Positions 1 through 7,446 of a stretch of 25,676 nt of DNA are shown here, piece after piece. The DNA is from JALZAH01 sp051000755 (GTDB lineage: Bacteria > Actinomycetota > Acidimicrobiia > Acidimicrobiales > Palsa-688). The notes below the pieces were generated by a model, which saw only the letters and a program-made list of their open reading frames with translations, made no database searches and was not told where the DNA came from. The stretch is taken from assembly GCA_051000755.1 (NCBI GenBank), contig JBPCNZ010000155.1, positions 1-25,676 of the forward strand. The letters are read 5' to 3'. The position numbers and the translations under genes were made by a program. Every line of letters begins with the position of its first letter. Position 1 is the stretch's first letter.

Positions 1-180
1 CATAGCGCCACCGCCACCCGGACCCCCCGCCCCGATAGCACCCTCATCACGGCCTCAAACGGTCCCAGACCGCAAAAGGCCTGGCCACACCCCCCATGCC
101 GCTCACTCCTGGAGCGCCGCACCCAAAGCATATCGAGGTGTGGCGGGCTCGACGCTGGCGGTGGTACCGGCCACCGGCGC

Positions 181-210
181 GCGCTGTCCCAGGCCGCGCT
201 GTCCCAGGCC
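181..210. repeat. Exact 15-bp tandem duplication just after polA
   Basis: Bases 181-195 and 196-210 are identical (GCGCTGTCCCAGGCC), and a partial third copy continues into the polA stop region. The duplication sits immediately 3' of polA, which is on the minus strand. The rest of 1-213 shows no gene or RNA I can recognise. It is probably replication slippage in non-coding sequence. Confidence 0.8.
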
Positions 211-213
211 CCG

Positions 214-2919
214 CTATCCCTTGGCCGCGGCCCAGGTGTCGCCCCACGACACGTTGACGGTGAGCGGCACCCGGAGCTCGACGGCGCCGGTCATGGCGTC
301 GATGACCGCCTTCTCGGCCGCCACGGCCTCATCGGAGGGGACCTCGACGATCACCTCGTCGTGGACCTGCAGGACCAGGCCGCTGGTGAGGCCCTCGGCC
401 GCCAGAGCGGCATCGAGGCGGACCAGGGCCACCTTGAAGATGTCGGCGGCCAGGCCCTGGATCCCGGCGTTCATGGCCTGGCGCTCACCCGCGGCCCGCA
501 CCTGGTAACGTCCGGACTGGAGCTCGGGGATCAACCGGCGCCGGCCCATCAGGGTCTCGGTGTATCCCCGGTCCCGGGCTTCGGCGATGACCCGGTCCAT
601 GTAGGCCCGCACGCTCGGGAACCCTTCGAAGTAGGCCCGCAGGATCTCGTCGGCCTCGACGACCGGTATGGCCAGGCGCTGGGCCAGCCCGTACGCCTCC
701 ATGCCGTAGGCCAGGCCGTAGGAGACCATCTTGGCCTTGGAGCGCATGGCGATGGTCACGTCCGCCGGTTGGACCCCGTAGATCCTCGACGCGGTGGCGG
801 TGTGGATGTCGGTCCCAGTCAGGAATGCCTCCACCAGGCCGGGGTCCTCGGCCAGGTGGGCGATGACCCGCAGCTCGATCTGGTTGTAGTCGGCGACCAG
901 GAAGCGCCGGCCCACGGTCGGCACGAAGCACCGCCGGAACCGCCGGCCCTCCTCGGAGCGGATCGGGATGTTGTGGAGGTTGGGCTGATCGGAGCTGAGC
1001 CGCCCGGTGCGGGCCACGGTCTGGTTGAACGTGGCGTGGATGCGGCCGTCGGGGGCCACCTCGGCCAGCAGGGACTCGCCGTAGGTCGAGCGCAGCTTCT
1101 CGACCTCCCGCCACCGCAACAGGGCCTCGATGATGGGGTGCTCGCCGCGGAGCTTCTCGAGGGTCTGGGCGTCGGTGGAGAAGCCGGTCTTGGTCCGCTT
1201 CTGGGGGGTGAGGCCGAGCTTGGTGAACAGGATCTGGCGCAGCTGGGGCGTCGATCCGACGGTGAAGGGTTCGCCCGCCAGCTCCTGGATGAGGCCCTCG
1301 AGCCGCTTGGCCTCGCCGGCCAGCTCGTCGGCCAGGGCCTTGAGCTCGGTCACGTCGACTCGGACGCCCATCTCCTCCATCAGGGCCAGGACCCGCACGA
1401 GGGGGCGTTCGACCTCGTCGTAGAGCCGGGACATGCCCCGGGCGGACAGGGCGGAGCCGAGGGGCTCGACCAGCCGGGCCACGGCGGCCGCTCGTCGGCC
1501 GGCGACCTCGGCGACATCGGTGGCCGTGCCGTCGAGGTCGAGCTGACCGGCGGGCGGCGCGTCGGGCGCGGTCAGGTCGATCTCGGCGTAGCGCAGGGCC
1601 AGGGCCTCGAGGAGGTACTGGTCGCCGGCGGGGTCGACCAGGTAGGCGGCGATGGCGGTGTCGAGCTCCAGGGAGGAGAAGGACACCCCGATCACCGACA
1701 GTCCCCGCATGAGTGCCTTGGCGTCGTGGGTGCTGACCTCCACCCCGCCGTCGCCGAGCAGGCGTCCCAGGGCGGCGAGCATCGGGGGGGTGCCGAGGGC
1801 GGCCTCGTCGATCCAGGTCACCGCCACCGGATCGGGTGCCACCGAGGGGGGCAGAGCCACCAGGGCGACACCGATGAGCGGCGAGCGGCCCTCGGTGCCC
1901 GCCCACCCGCCGGCCACGGTGACGGCCGTGTCGGCCGCCACCCACCCGTCGATCATGTCGACGATGCGGGTCGGTTGGGGCCGGTCGATGGCGACACCCA
2001 GAGATGCGCCGGTCTGGGGCTCGTCCCCTCCGCCCTCCGAGTCGTTGGTGTCGGTGGCCTCAACGAAGCGGTCCCACAGGCTACGGAACTCGAGGAAGTC
2101 GAACAGTCGCCTGACCTCCTCGGTGTCCCAACCGCCGAGGGCGGCCTCGGCGGCGTCGATGCTCACATCGACGTCACGCACCAGCGGCGTGGCGGCCGCA
2201 TTGAGACGAACCCGCTCCTCGGACGCGGTCAGGCTGGAGCGCAGCTTGGGGGTCAGATCATCGAGGTGGGCGAAGATCCCGTCCAGGTCGCCGTAGGTGT
2301 TGATCAGCTTGGCGGCCGTCTTCTCCCCCACCCCGGGGACCCCCGGAAGGTTGTCCGACGGATCGCCCCGCAACGCCGCGTACTGCGGGTAACGCTCCGG
2401 GGTGACCCCGGTGCGGGCCTCGATGCCCGCCTCGTCGTAGAGGACGTAGTCAGAGACACCGCGCCGGTTGTAGAGGACCTTGATGTGCGGATCGGCGACC
2501 AGCTGGTAGGCGTCGCGGTCGCCGGTCACCACCATGACGTCGTCGCCGGCGGCCCCCGCCTTGGTGGCGAGGGTGGCCAGGATGTCGTCGGCCTCGAAGC
2601 CGGCGAGCTCCAGAAGGGGGATCCTGAGGGTCTCGACCAACTGGCGGACCAGGCCCATCTGCTGGCGCAGGATGTCGGGGGTTGCGGCCCGACCGGCCTT
2701 GTAGTCGTCGATCATCTGGTGGCGGAAGGTGGGTTCGGGGCGGTCGAAGCTGGCGACGACCTGGTCGGGATGGTGGTCCTTGATCAGGTTGACGAGCATC
2801 GAGGTGAACCCGTACACGGCGTTGGTCACCTGCCCGGCGGCCGTGGCCATATCGGTCGGAAGGGCGAAGAACGCCCGGTAGGTCAGCGAGTTGCCGTCGA
2901 TCAGCATGAGCCGGGCCAT
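214..2919 (-). CDS. polA: DNA polymerase I (proofreading-deficient type)
   Basis: Family A DNA polymerase that fills gaps and removes primers in replication and repair. The N-terminal ~300 residues form a 5'-3' exonuclease/FEN domain (start LMLIDGNSL; RGDPSDNLPGVPGVGEKTA helix-hairpin-helix). The middle ~310-500 is the 3'-5' exonuclease fold, but I find no DxE in the Exo I region and no YxxxD in Exo III, so proofreading is probably lost, as known for mycobacterial PolA. The C-terminal polymerase has motif A (DYNQIELRV, about residue 677), motif B (RSKAKMVSYGLAYG, about 727) and motif C (LQVHDEV, about 853). At about 901 residues it is normal length. ATG at 2919 is preferred; GTG at 2922 is directly in front of it. 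There is no Shine-Dalgarno, but a TANNNT hexamer lies 8 nt upstream. Divergent from the DtxR-type gene. Confidence 0.97.
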   Translation of the reverse strand: MARLMLIDGNSLTYRAFFALPTDMATAAGQVTNAVYGFTSMLVNLIKDHHPDQVVASFDRPEPTFRHQMIDDYKAGRAATPDILRQQMGLVRQLVETLRIPLLELAGFEADDILATLATKAGAAGDDVMVVTGDRDAYQLVADPHIKVLYNRRGVSDYVLYDEAGIEARTGVTPERYPQYAALRGDPSDNLPGVPGVGEKTAAKLINTYGDLDGIFAHLDDLTPKLRSSLTASEERVRLNAAATPLVRDVDVSIDAAEAALGGWDTEEVRRLFDFLEFRSLWDRFVEATDTNDSEGGGDEPQTGASLGVAIDRPQPTRIVDMIDGWVAADTAVTVAGGWAGTEGRSPLIGVALVALPPSVAPDPVAVTWIDEAALGTPPMLAALGRLLGDGGVEVSTHDAKALMRGLSVIGVSFSSLELDTAIAAYLVDPAGDQYLLEALALRYAEIDLTAPDAPPAGQLDLDGTATDVAEVAGRRAAAVARLVEPLGSALSARGMSRLYDEVERPLVRVLALMEEMGVRVDVTELKALADELAGEAKRLEGLIQELAGEPFTVGSTPQLRQILFTKLGLTPQKRTKTGFSTDAQTLEKLRGEHPIIEALLRWREVEKLRSTYGESLLAEVAPDGRIHATFNQTVARTGRLSSDQPNLHNIPIRSEEGRRFRRCFVPTVGRRFLVADYNQIELRVIAHLAEDPGLVEAFLTGTDIHTATASRIYGVQPADVTIAMRSKAKMVSYGLAYGMEAYGLAQRLAIPVVEADEILRAYFEGFPSVRAYMDRVIAEARDRGYTETLMGRRRLIPELQSGRYQVRAAGERQAMNAGIQGLAADIFKVALVRLDAALAAEGLTSGLVLQVHDEVIVEVPSDEAVAAEKAVIDAMTGAVELRVPLTVNVSWGDTWAAAKG

Positions 2920-2927
2920 CACCGTCG

Positions 2928-2933
2928 ATGGTA
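2928..2933 (-). promoter_or_regulatory. Candidate -10 for leaderless polA
   Basis: On the minus strand this reads TACCAT, matching the actinobacterial TANNNT -10. It lies 8 nt before the ATG at 2919, so the transcript would begin at or next to the start codon. No convincing -35 is visible. Confidence 0.4.
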
Positions 2934-2953
2934 GGCCTCCCCGCCCACCGACC

Positions 2954-2991
2954 GAACCGGGCCGGATTCGGCCCCGTTCCCGGGCCGGAAC
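2954..2991. promoter_or_regulatory. Nested inverted repeats between polA and dtxR-like gene
   Basis: GAACCGGGCCG (2954-2964) pairs with CGGCCCCGTTC (2969-2979) with one mismatch. The second arm overlaps another inverted repeat, GTTCC (2976-2980) with GGAAC (2987-2991). The cluster sits between the candidate -10 elements of the two divergent genes. An operator is plausible, but it does not resemble the AT-rich DtxR/IdeR box. Confidence 0.35.
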
Positions 2992-2996
2992 GGAGG

Positions 2997-3002
2997 TAAG
3001 AT
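2997..3002 (+). promoter_or_regulatory. Candidate -10 for leaderless dtxR-like gene
   Basis: TAAGAT matches TANNNT and ends 6 nt before the GTG start at 3009. A GGAGG at 2992-2996 could look like a ribosome-binding site, but it is 12 nt away, longer than usual. Confidence 0.4.
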
Positions 3003-3008
3003 GGTTGT

Positions 3009-3668
3009 GTGTCCGACGGTTTCCATCCTCCGCTGGAGGAGTACCTCGAGGCCGTCCACGAGATGGAGGAAGAGGGGACCGTCGTCATCCAGGCCCGGCT
3101 GGCCGAGCGACTGGGCCACTCCGCTCCCGCCGTCTCGGAGATGGTCCACCGGCTCAGCGACGAGGGTTACGTCAACCTCGACCACCGGGCTCTGCAGCTG
3201 ACCCGCGAGGGCCGGGAGGTGGCCGAACGGGTGGTGCGCCGCCACCGGCTGGCGGAGCGGCTCCTGACCGACGTGATCGGTCTGCCGTGGGAGAAGTCCC
3301 ATCTCGAGGCCTGCCGTTGGGAGCACGTCATCTCCGACGAGGTCGAGGCCCACCTGGTGATCCTGCTGGGCCACCCGACGACCTGCCCGCATGGCAACCC
3401 GATCCCGGGGACCCGGCCCAGCGACACCAAGGTGACGGCCCTGGCCGACGCGGTGGGCGGAGACCACGTCCGCTTGGAGCGGGTGACCGAGCTGGTCGAG
3501 ATCGACATCGAGACGCTGACCTACCTGTCGGCCCACGGGTTCGTGCCGGGAGCGGAGGCCACGGTCTCGTCCCGGGCGCCGGACGGCACCCTCACCCTGG
3601 AGTTGGCCGATCACGCCATCTCCCTCGGCCCGGCCCTGGCCCAGCAACTGTTCGTGGCTGCCGCCTGA
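3009..3668 (+). CDS. DtxR/IdeR-family metal-dependent transcriptional regulator
   Basis: Metal-sensing repressor, 219 residues. N-terminal winged helix ~1-70, dimerisation/metal domain ~71-140 with the IdeR-type stretch CRWEH and the PHGNPIPG turn, and a C-terminal SH3/FeoA-like domain ~150-219. The IdeR ligand positions His79, Glu83, His98, Cys102, Glu105 and His106 are all present at the same numbers. The IdeR Met10 position is instead Glu11, and Glu14 falls where MntR has a second acidic ligand, so the primary site mixes iron-type and manganese-type features. The start is a GTG; an ATG at 3001 is out of frame. Divergent from polA and convergent with the DUF4232 gene. Iron or manganese specificity is not decidable here. 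Confidence 0.93.
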   Translation: MSDGFHPPLEEYLEAVHEMEEEGTVVIQARLAERLGHSAPAVSEMVHRLSDEGYVNLDHRALQLTREGREVAERVVRRHRLAERLLTDVIGLPWEKSHLEACRWEHVISDEVEAHLVILLGHPTTCPHGNPIPGTRPSDTKVTALADAVGGDHVRLERVTELVEIDIETLTYLSAHGFVPGAEATVSSRAPDGTLTLELADHAISLGPALAQQLFVAAA

Positions 3669-3669
3669 G

Positions 3670-3682
3670 GTCGGGGACCGAC
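3670..3682. terminator. Small hairpin in 24-nt convergent gap
   Basis: GTCGG / CCGAC with a 3-nt loop sits between the convergent stops of the DtxR-like and DUF4232 genes. It could serve both strands, but there is no T tract and the stem is only 5 bp. Confidence 0.25.
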
Positions 3683-3692
3683 GGAGGGCGGG

Positions 3693-4361
3693 TCAACCGG
3701 CGGCGATCCCGGCCACGACAGGGTTGATCTGGAACTGCACGGCGGTGCCGGCGCAGGCCTGGAGGCTGGCCCCGACGAACACCGGCACCGTCTGGCCGGG
3801 CGGGTAGACCCGGAAGCCGGTGGCGGGCTCAGGTTGGCAGGTGGGAGGTCCGAAGTTGCCGGCCTGGGCCACCCGCAGCACGGCGCTGGCCGCCTGACCC
3901 GGTTTGACGGTGACGGCCCCCGACGGCTTCCCGGTTCGCGCCGCGGCCGGTCCGATCTGGGCTCCTCCGGCGCCGACGGCGGAGACACCCGGGTAACCGG
4001 ACAGGGTGCACGGGGCCGTTCCCTTGTTGACGAAGGTGAGCACCTCGCTGTAGCTGCCCGCCCCCGGATCGGTGACCGACCCGCTCACCGTGAGGCCGTC
4101 GCTGGCACATGCCGGGACGCCCGGTGCGCCCGCCGTCGTCGATGAGGTGGACGCCGATGAGGTGGACGTCGAAGAGGTGGACGTCGGTCCGCCGGCCGTG
4201 GTGGGCGCCGCTCCCGACGTGGTGGCTGACGTCGGGGCGGGGGTTGTCGAGGCGGGAGCTGGCCGGTGGGGCGCATTCGATCCGCAGGCGGCCAGCCCCG
4301 CGACGAGGGCCAACCCGGCCACCACGGTGGCGCTACGAAGCCGCGTCAGGGCGGAGCCCAC
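3693..4361 (-). CDS. DUF4232-domain lipoprotein
   Basis: Predicted exported lipoprotein of about 222 residues and unknown function. From the GTG at 4361 it starts with a short positive segment, a hydrophobic run and a lipobox ending LAAC (Cys26), the expected acylation site. A Ser/Thr/Pro-rich low-complexity linker (~28-85) follows, then a DUF4232-like domain (~88-222) with features such as LTFVNKGTAPCTLSGYPGV and four cysteines that could form disulfides outside the cell. The frame is open to 4457, but the segment before Val33 is antisense-free filler lying inside the upstream ANTAR gene, and the signal peptide only makes sense from 4361. It overlaps the 3' end of that gene by 29 bp, suggesting translational coupling. 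Family assignment is good; the role is unknown. Confidence 0.85.
   Translation of the reverse strand: MGSALTRLRSATVVAGLALVAGLAACGSNAPHRPAPASTTPAPTSATTSGAAPTTAGGPTSTSSTSTSSASTSSTTAGAPGVPACASDGLTVSGSVTDPGAGSYSEVLTFVNKGTAPCTLSGYPGVSAVGAGGAQIGPAAARTGKPSGAVTVKPGQAASAVLRVAQAGNFGPPTCQPEPATGFRVYPPGQTVPVFVGASLQACAGTAVQFQINPVVAGIAAG
4141..4185. repeat. Three 15-bp tandem repeats in lipoprotein linker
   Basis: Three consecutive 15-bp units (4141, 4156, 4171), each differing from the next at one base, encode the Ser/Thr-rich spacer behind the lipobox. Being a multiple of three, copy number can change without a frameshift. Confidence 0.8.
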
Positions 4362-4920
4362 GGTCGATGACCCGGCGGGCGATCTCGTCCATCCGGACCC
4401 GCTCGGCCATGGCCGTGGTCCGGATCCAGGTGAAGGAGTCGTGCTCCTTGAGGCCACATTCGTCCATCAGGATGCCCTTGGCCCGTTCGACGACCTTGCG
4501 GACCTCGAGGCGATCCTCGAGGTTCTTCACCTGCTCGTCGAGGGCCCGCATCTCGGCGAATCGTCCGATGGCCATCTCGATGGCGGGGAGCAGTTCGCTC
4601 TTCTGGAACGGCTTGACCAGGTAGGCCAGGGCCCCGGCGGCACGGGCCTGGTCGATCAGGTTGCGCTGGGAGAAGGCGGTGAGGATCAGCACCGCCGACA
4701 GGCGCTCGGCGCTGATCTGGCGGGCCGCGGTCAGGCCGTCCGCGCCGGGCATCTTGATGTCGAGGATGGCCAGGTCGGGGCGGTGCTCCCGGACCAGGTC
4801 CACGGCTTCGTCGCCGCGTCCGGTCTCACCGACCACGTCGTAGCCCTCCTCCTCGAGGATCTCCTTCAGGTCGAGACGGACGATCGCCTCGTCCTCGGCG
4901 ATCACCACACGAACGGACAT
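4333..4920 (-). CDS. pdtaR: ANTAR-domain response regulator (PdtaR-like)
   Basis: Response regulator of 195 residues that, by family knowledge, acts on RNA as a transcription antiterminator instead of binding DNA. Receiver domain ~1-120: acidic pair Glu9-Asp10-Glu11, phosphoacceptor Asp54 in ILDIKMPG, Thr in LILTAFS and Lys in VKPF. A short coiled coil (~121-140) leads to the ANTAR domain (~135-187; ERAKGILMDECGL, then a helix ending ARRVID). A GAGGAG ribosome site precedes the ATG at 4920. It resembles Mycobacterium tuberculosis Rv1626 (PdtaR), partner of the PdtaS kinase; no kinase is nearby. Proximity to polA is also seen in other actinobacteria. The upstream gene stops 25 nt before it. 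Confidence 0.93.
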   Translation of the reverse strand: MSVRVVIAEDEAIVRLDLKEILEEEGYDVVGETGRGDEAVDLVREHRPDLAILDIKMPGADGLTAARQISAERLSAVLILTAFSQRNLIDQARAAGALAYLVKPFQKSELLPAIEMAIGRFAEMRALDEQVKNLEDRLEVRKVVERAKGILMDECGLKEHDSFTWIRTTAMAERVRMDEIARRVIDRGLRPDAAS

Positions 4921-4945
4921 GGCATCTCCTCGGGACAGGCGCAGG

Positions 4946-5248
4946 TCATGAGGCGGCCGTCCCCCCGGCGACGAGCCGATCCAGCAGCTCGTCCTGGGTG
5001 GCGGTCATCTCCGCGATCGAGCCGGCGACGACCATCCGGCTGCGGGTCATGGCCGCGGCGTGGCGCTGGGCCTCCACGTACTCGCGCTGGGCCAGGGGCG
5101 TCTCGGAGACCAGGGACCGGACGCGGGCCTCCTCGGCGGCGTCGTTGAGCACCTCGAGTTGCTCATCGGTCACGGCCAGCTCCTCCCGGGCGCGCCGCAA
5201 CCGCTGGGCGACGTCCATCAGCCGGCGTTCGATCAGGGCTCGTGACAC
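4946..5248 (-). CDS. Small helical/coiled-coil protein of unknown function
   Basis: A 100-residue protein rich in Glu, Arg, Leu and Ala with almost no Pro or Gly until the end, so it is probably all-helical with coiled-coil character (~5-60). No signal peptide, membrane segment or catalytic motif is visible. GTG start at 5248; a TANNNT hexamer lies 9 nt upstream and no strong ribosome site is seen. It lies between the peptidase and the ANTAR regulator on the same strand, 25 nt before the latter, and is probably co-transcribed with it. I recall small helical proteins at this place beside ANTAR regulators in other actinobacteria, but cannot verify that here. No function is claimed. Confidence 0.75.
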   Translation of the reverse strand: MSRALIERRLMDVAQRLRRAREELAVTDEQLEVLNDAAEEARVRSLVSETPLAQREYVEAQRHAAAMTRSRMVVAGSIAEMTATQDELLDRLVAGGTAAS

Positions 5249-5257
5249 GGTCCGCCC

Positions 5258-5263
5258 ATCCTA
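5258..5263 (-). promoter_or_regulatory. Candidate -10 before the 100-residue gene
   Basis: Reads TAGGAT on the minus strand, 9 nt before the GTG at 5248. It fits the same leaderless-type arrangement seen at several other starts in the window. Confidence 0.3.
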
Positions 5264-5289
5264 GAGGCTCGATTCACCGCCACCGGCGG

Positions 5290-7392
5290 TCAAGGGAGGG
5301 TGGCGACGTCGAGGCCCACCTGGTCGCCGAGGAAGGCCAGCTCGTCGGCCGCCAGAGCCACACTCCGACGGACCGATCGCGAGCCGTGGCCGACGTCCGC
5401 CTCTGCCCGCATCAGCACGGGGCGATCCTCGGCCGAGACGCTGGTGGCACCCTGCAGGGCGGCGGCCATCTTGCGGGCATGCAGGGGATCCACCCTGGTG
5501 TCGCTGTCGAATACGGTGAACAGCACCGCCGGGTAGGCCACACCGGCGGTTACGTGATGGTAGGGCGAGTAGCCGAGGAGCCAGGACAGCTCGGTGGGCT
5601 CCGACGCCGTACCGAACTCGTCGGACCACGTGGCGCCCAACCCGAACTGCTCGTAGCGGACCATGTCGAGCAGGGGGGCGGAGCACACCGCGGCCCGCCA
5701 CAGGTCCGGGCGGCGGGTGATGGCCGCCCCCACGAGCAGCCCCCCGTTGCTGCCCCCGAGGATCCCGAGCATGTCCGGCGTCGTCCACCCCTGCGCCACC
5801 AACCACTCGCCGGCCGCCTCGAAGTCCTCGAAGACCCGCTCCTTGTTCTCCCGCATGCCGGCCCGGTGCCAGGCCTCACCCTCCTCCGAACCGCCCCGAA
5901 GGTTGGCCACCGCCCACACCCCACCGGCGGCCACCCAGCCGAGGATCGTCGACGAATAGGCCGGGGTCATGGACACCCCGAACCCGCCGTAGCCGTACAG
6001 GACCGTGGGCCGGGGCCCGGCCCCGTTGTCGCCGGCGGCGATCACGGTCAGTCTGACCTCGGTCCCGTCGGCCGAACGGTAGGTGACGAGCTGGGAGACC
6101 ACGTCGGTCCGTGCGCCGGGGACGGCCGGCCCGGCGCCGGGGACGCCATTGCCCGAGGTCGGCTCCTCCAACTGGCCCGTCGTCGCGTCAAGGCGTCCCA
6201 CCTGGTAGGGCCGGGTGTAGTCGGTGAAGCCCACCCAGACCTCGGGGCCCTCGTCCCGGCGACCGGTCACGTTGACGCTCCCCGGTCCCGGCAGCGTCAC
6301 CTCCCGCAGCGCCACCCCGTTGCCGGGGTCGACCACGCTGACCTCGGAGGTGGCGTGGCGGCTGCGCACGACGACCAGATGACCGCCGGCCAGGGTGGCG
6401 TCCTCGAGGACCGCCTCGGGATCTTCGCCCACCACCTCCCGCCATCCCGACGGCCCCGGGTCCGCTGCCCCCGCGTCGACCACGCACAGGCGCCCGCGGG
6501 GCGCGTCCAGGTCGGTGAGCAGCCACAGCCGGCCCTCCCGGTCCAGGTGGGGCCAGGCCTGGGCGTCGACACCGGACAGCACCCGCCGCCAGGACGGGCC
6601 GTCGGCCACCGCGCTGACCCAGACCTCGTTGCGGGGTGCGGTGCCGAGCGACAGCGACACCACCACCCACCGCCCGTCCTCGGAGGTCCCCACCCCGTAA
6701 TAGGCGGTCGGCTCGCTGCCCTCCCCCGCCGACCCGTCGCCGAAGATCATGGTGTCGGCGTGGGGGTCGGTGCCGATGCGGTGCCGCCACACCCGCCGGT
6801 GATAGGCCTCCTCGCCCGCCGGCACCAGGTCCGGAGCGAGACGGCGGACGTAGAACAGCTCATCGCCTCCCGGCAACCACGCCACCGGGGAGTACCGCAG
6901 ACGGCCGATCGGCCCTTCGAGGAACTGGCCCGTCTCCACGTCGATGACCCACAGCTGGCTCTCCTCGTCGCCCCCCGACGACAGCTGGTAGGCGAGACGG
7001 TCCCCCTCGATCGAGGGGGACCAGTAGTCCAGGGTCACGGTCCCGTCTTCGCTGAGCAGGTTGGGGTCCACCAGCACCCGGGGCTCCCGCCCGGCCTGCT
7101 CGACCCGGAGGACGGCGTGATCCTGACCGGGTCGGCGTTCGGTGATGAACCGCCTCTCCCCCACCACCGCCGGCGCACTTACGAAGCCGGGCAGGAGGGC
7201 CTCGAGGCGTTCGGCCAGGGCGGCCCGGGCGGGCCGCTCGGAGAGCCAGGTGTCGGTCAGCTCTTTCTCCGCTGCCGACCAGGCCCGGGTCCGGGGGTCC
7301 TCGGGGTCCTCCAACCACCGGTAGGGGTCCGGCACGTCCCGACCGGCGAAGGAGTCGACGGCATCGCTGCGGGGAGCATCGGGATAGCGCAC
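5290..7392 (-). CDS. Prolyl oligopeptidase family serine peptidase (S9A)
   Basis: Cytosolic-type serine peptidase of 700 residues that cleaves short peptides, classically after proline. The N-terminal segment has the family signature DPYRWLEDP (~22-30). A beta-propeller (~70-430) gates the active site, and the C-terminal alpha/beta hydrolase (~450-700) carries the triad: Ser548 in GGSNGG, Asp631 in DTRVDP and His669 in GHGSRS. The Arg after Asp-Thr matches the substrate-binding arginine of the porcine enzyme. No signal peptide is seen. The start is a GTG; TAACTT lies 7 nt upstream on the minus strand. Length is normal for the family. It diverges from the response regulator and is followed after 41 nt by the small helical gene. 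The oligopeptidase B alternative is less likely but not excluded. Confidence 0.95.
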   Translation of the reverse strand: MRYPDAPRSDAVDSFAGRDVPDPYRWLEDPEDPRTRAWSAAEKELTDTWLSERPARAALAERLEALLPGFVSAPAVVGERRFITERRPGQDHAVLRVEQAGREPRVLVDPNLLSEDGTVTLDYWSPSIEGDRLAYQLSSGGDEESQLWVIDVETGQFLEGPIGRLRYSPVAWLPGGDELFYVRRLAPDLVPAGEEAYHRRVWRHRIGTDPHADTMIFGDGSAGEGSEPTAYYGVGTSEDGRWVVVSLSLGTAPRNEVWVSAVADGPSWRRVLSGVDAQAWPHLDREGRLWLLTDLDAPRGRLCVVDAGAADPGPSGWREVVGEDPEAVLEDATLAGGHLVVVRSRHATSEVSVVDPGNGVALREVTLPGPGSVNVTGRRDEGPEVWVGFTDYTRPYQVGRLDATTGQLEEPTSGNGVPGAGPAVPGARTDVVSQLVTYRSADGTEVRLTVIAAGDNGAGPRPTVLYGYGGFGVSMTPAYSSTILGWVAAGGVWAVANLRGGSEEGEAWHRAGMRENKERVFEDFEAAGEWLVAQGWTTPDMLGILGGSNGGLLVGAAITRRPDLWRAAVCSAPLLDMVRYEQFGLGATWSDEFGTASEPTELSWLLGYSPYHHVTAGVAYPAVLFTVFDSDTRVDPLHARKMAAALQGATSVSAEDRPVLMRAEADVGHGSRSVRRSVALAADELAFLGDQVGLDVATLP

Positions 7393-7399
7393 CGGGCGT

Positions 7400-7405
7400 A
7401 AGTTA
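7400..7405 (-). promoter_or_regulatory. Candidate -10 for leaderless peptidase gene
   Basis: TAACTT on the minus strand, exactly 7 nt before the GTG start at 7392. No ribosome-binding site lies between. Confidence 0.4.
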
Positions 7406-7446
7406 CCGGGCTTTTCATCCCATTCTCAGATCCGTCAGCCACACTG

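Noticed and set aside
361..2934. 857-codon open frame antisense to polA
   Set aside because: Composition (Gly, His, Gln, Asp, Val rich, no domains) is typical of antisense shadow in GC-rich DNA, and polA is unmistakable on the other strand.
2992..2996. GGAGG as the ribosome site for the dtxR-like gene
   Set aside because: It is 12 nt from the only in-frame start; the -10-like TAAGAT at 6 nt explains the layout better, although the point is not settled.
4141..4185. Short regular repeats as a possible CRISPR
   Set aside because: The units are contiguous, without spacers, and in frame in a Ser/Thr linker.
5242..7401. 719-codon open frame antisense to the S9 peptidase
   Set aside because: It mirrors the peptidase gene end to end and has no recognisable motif; the peptidase has its full catalytic triad.
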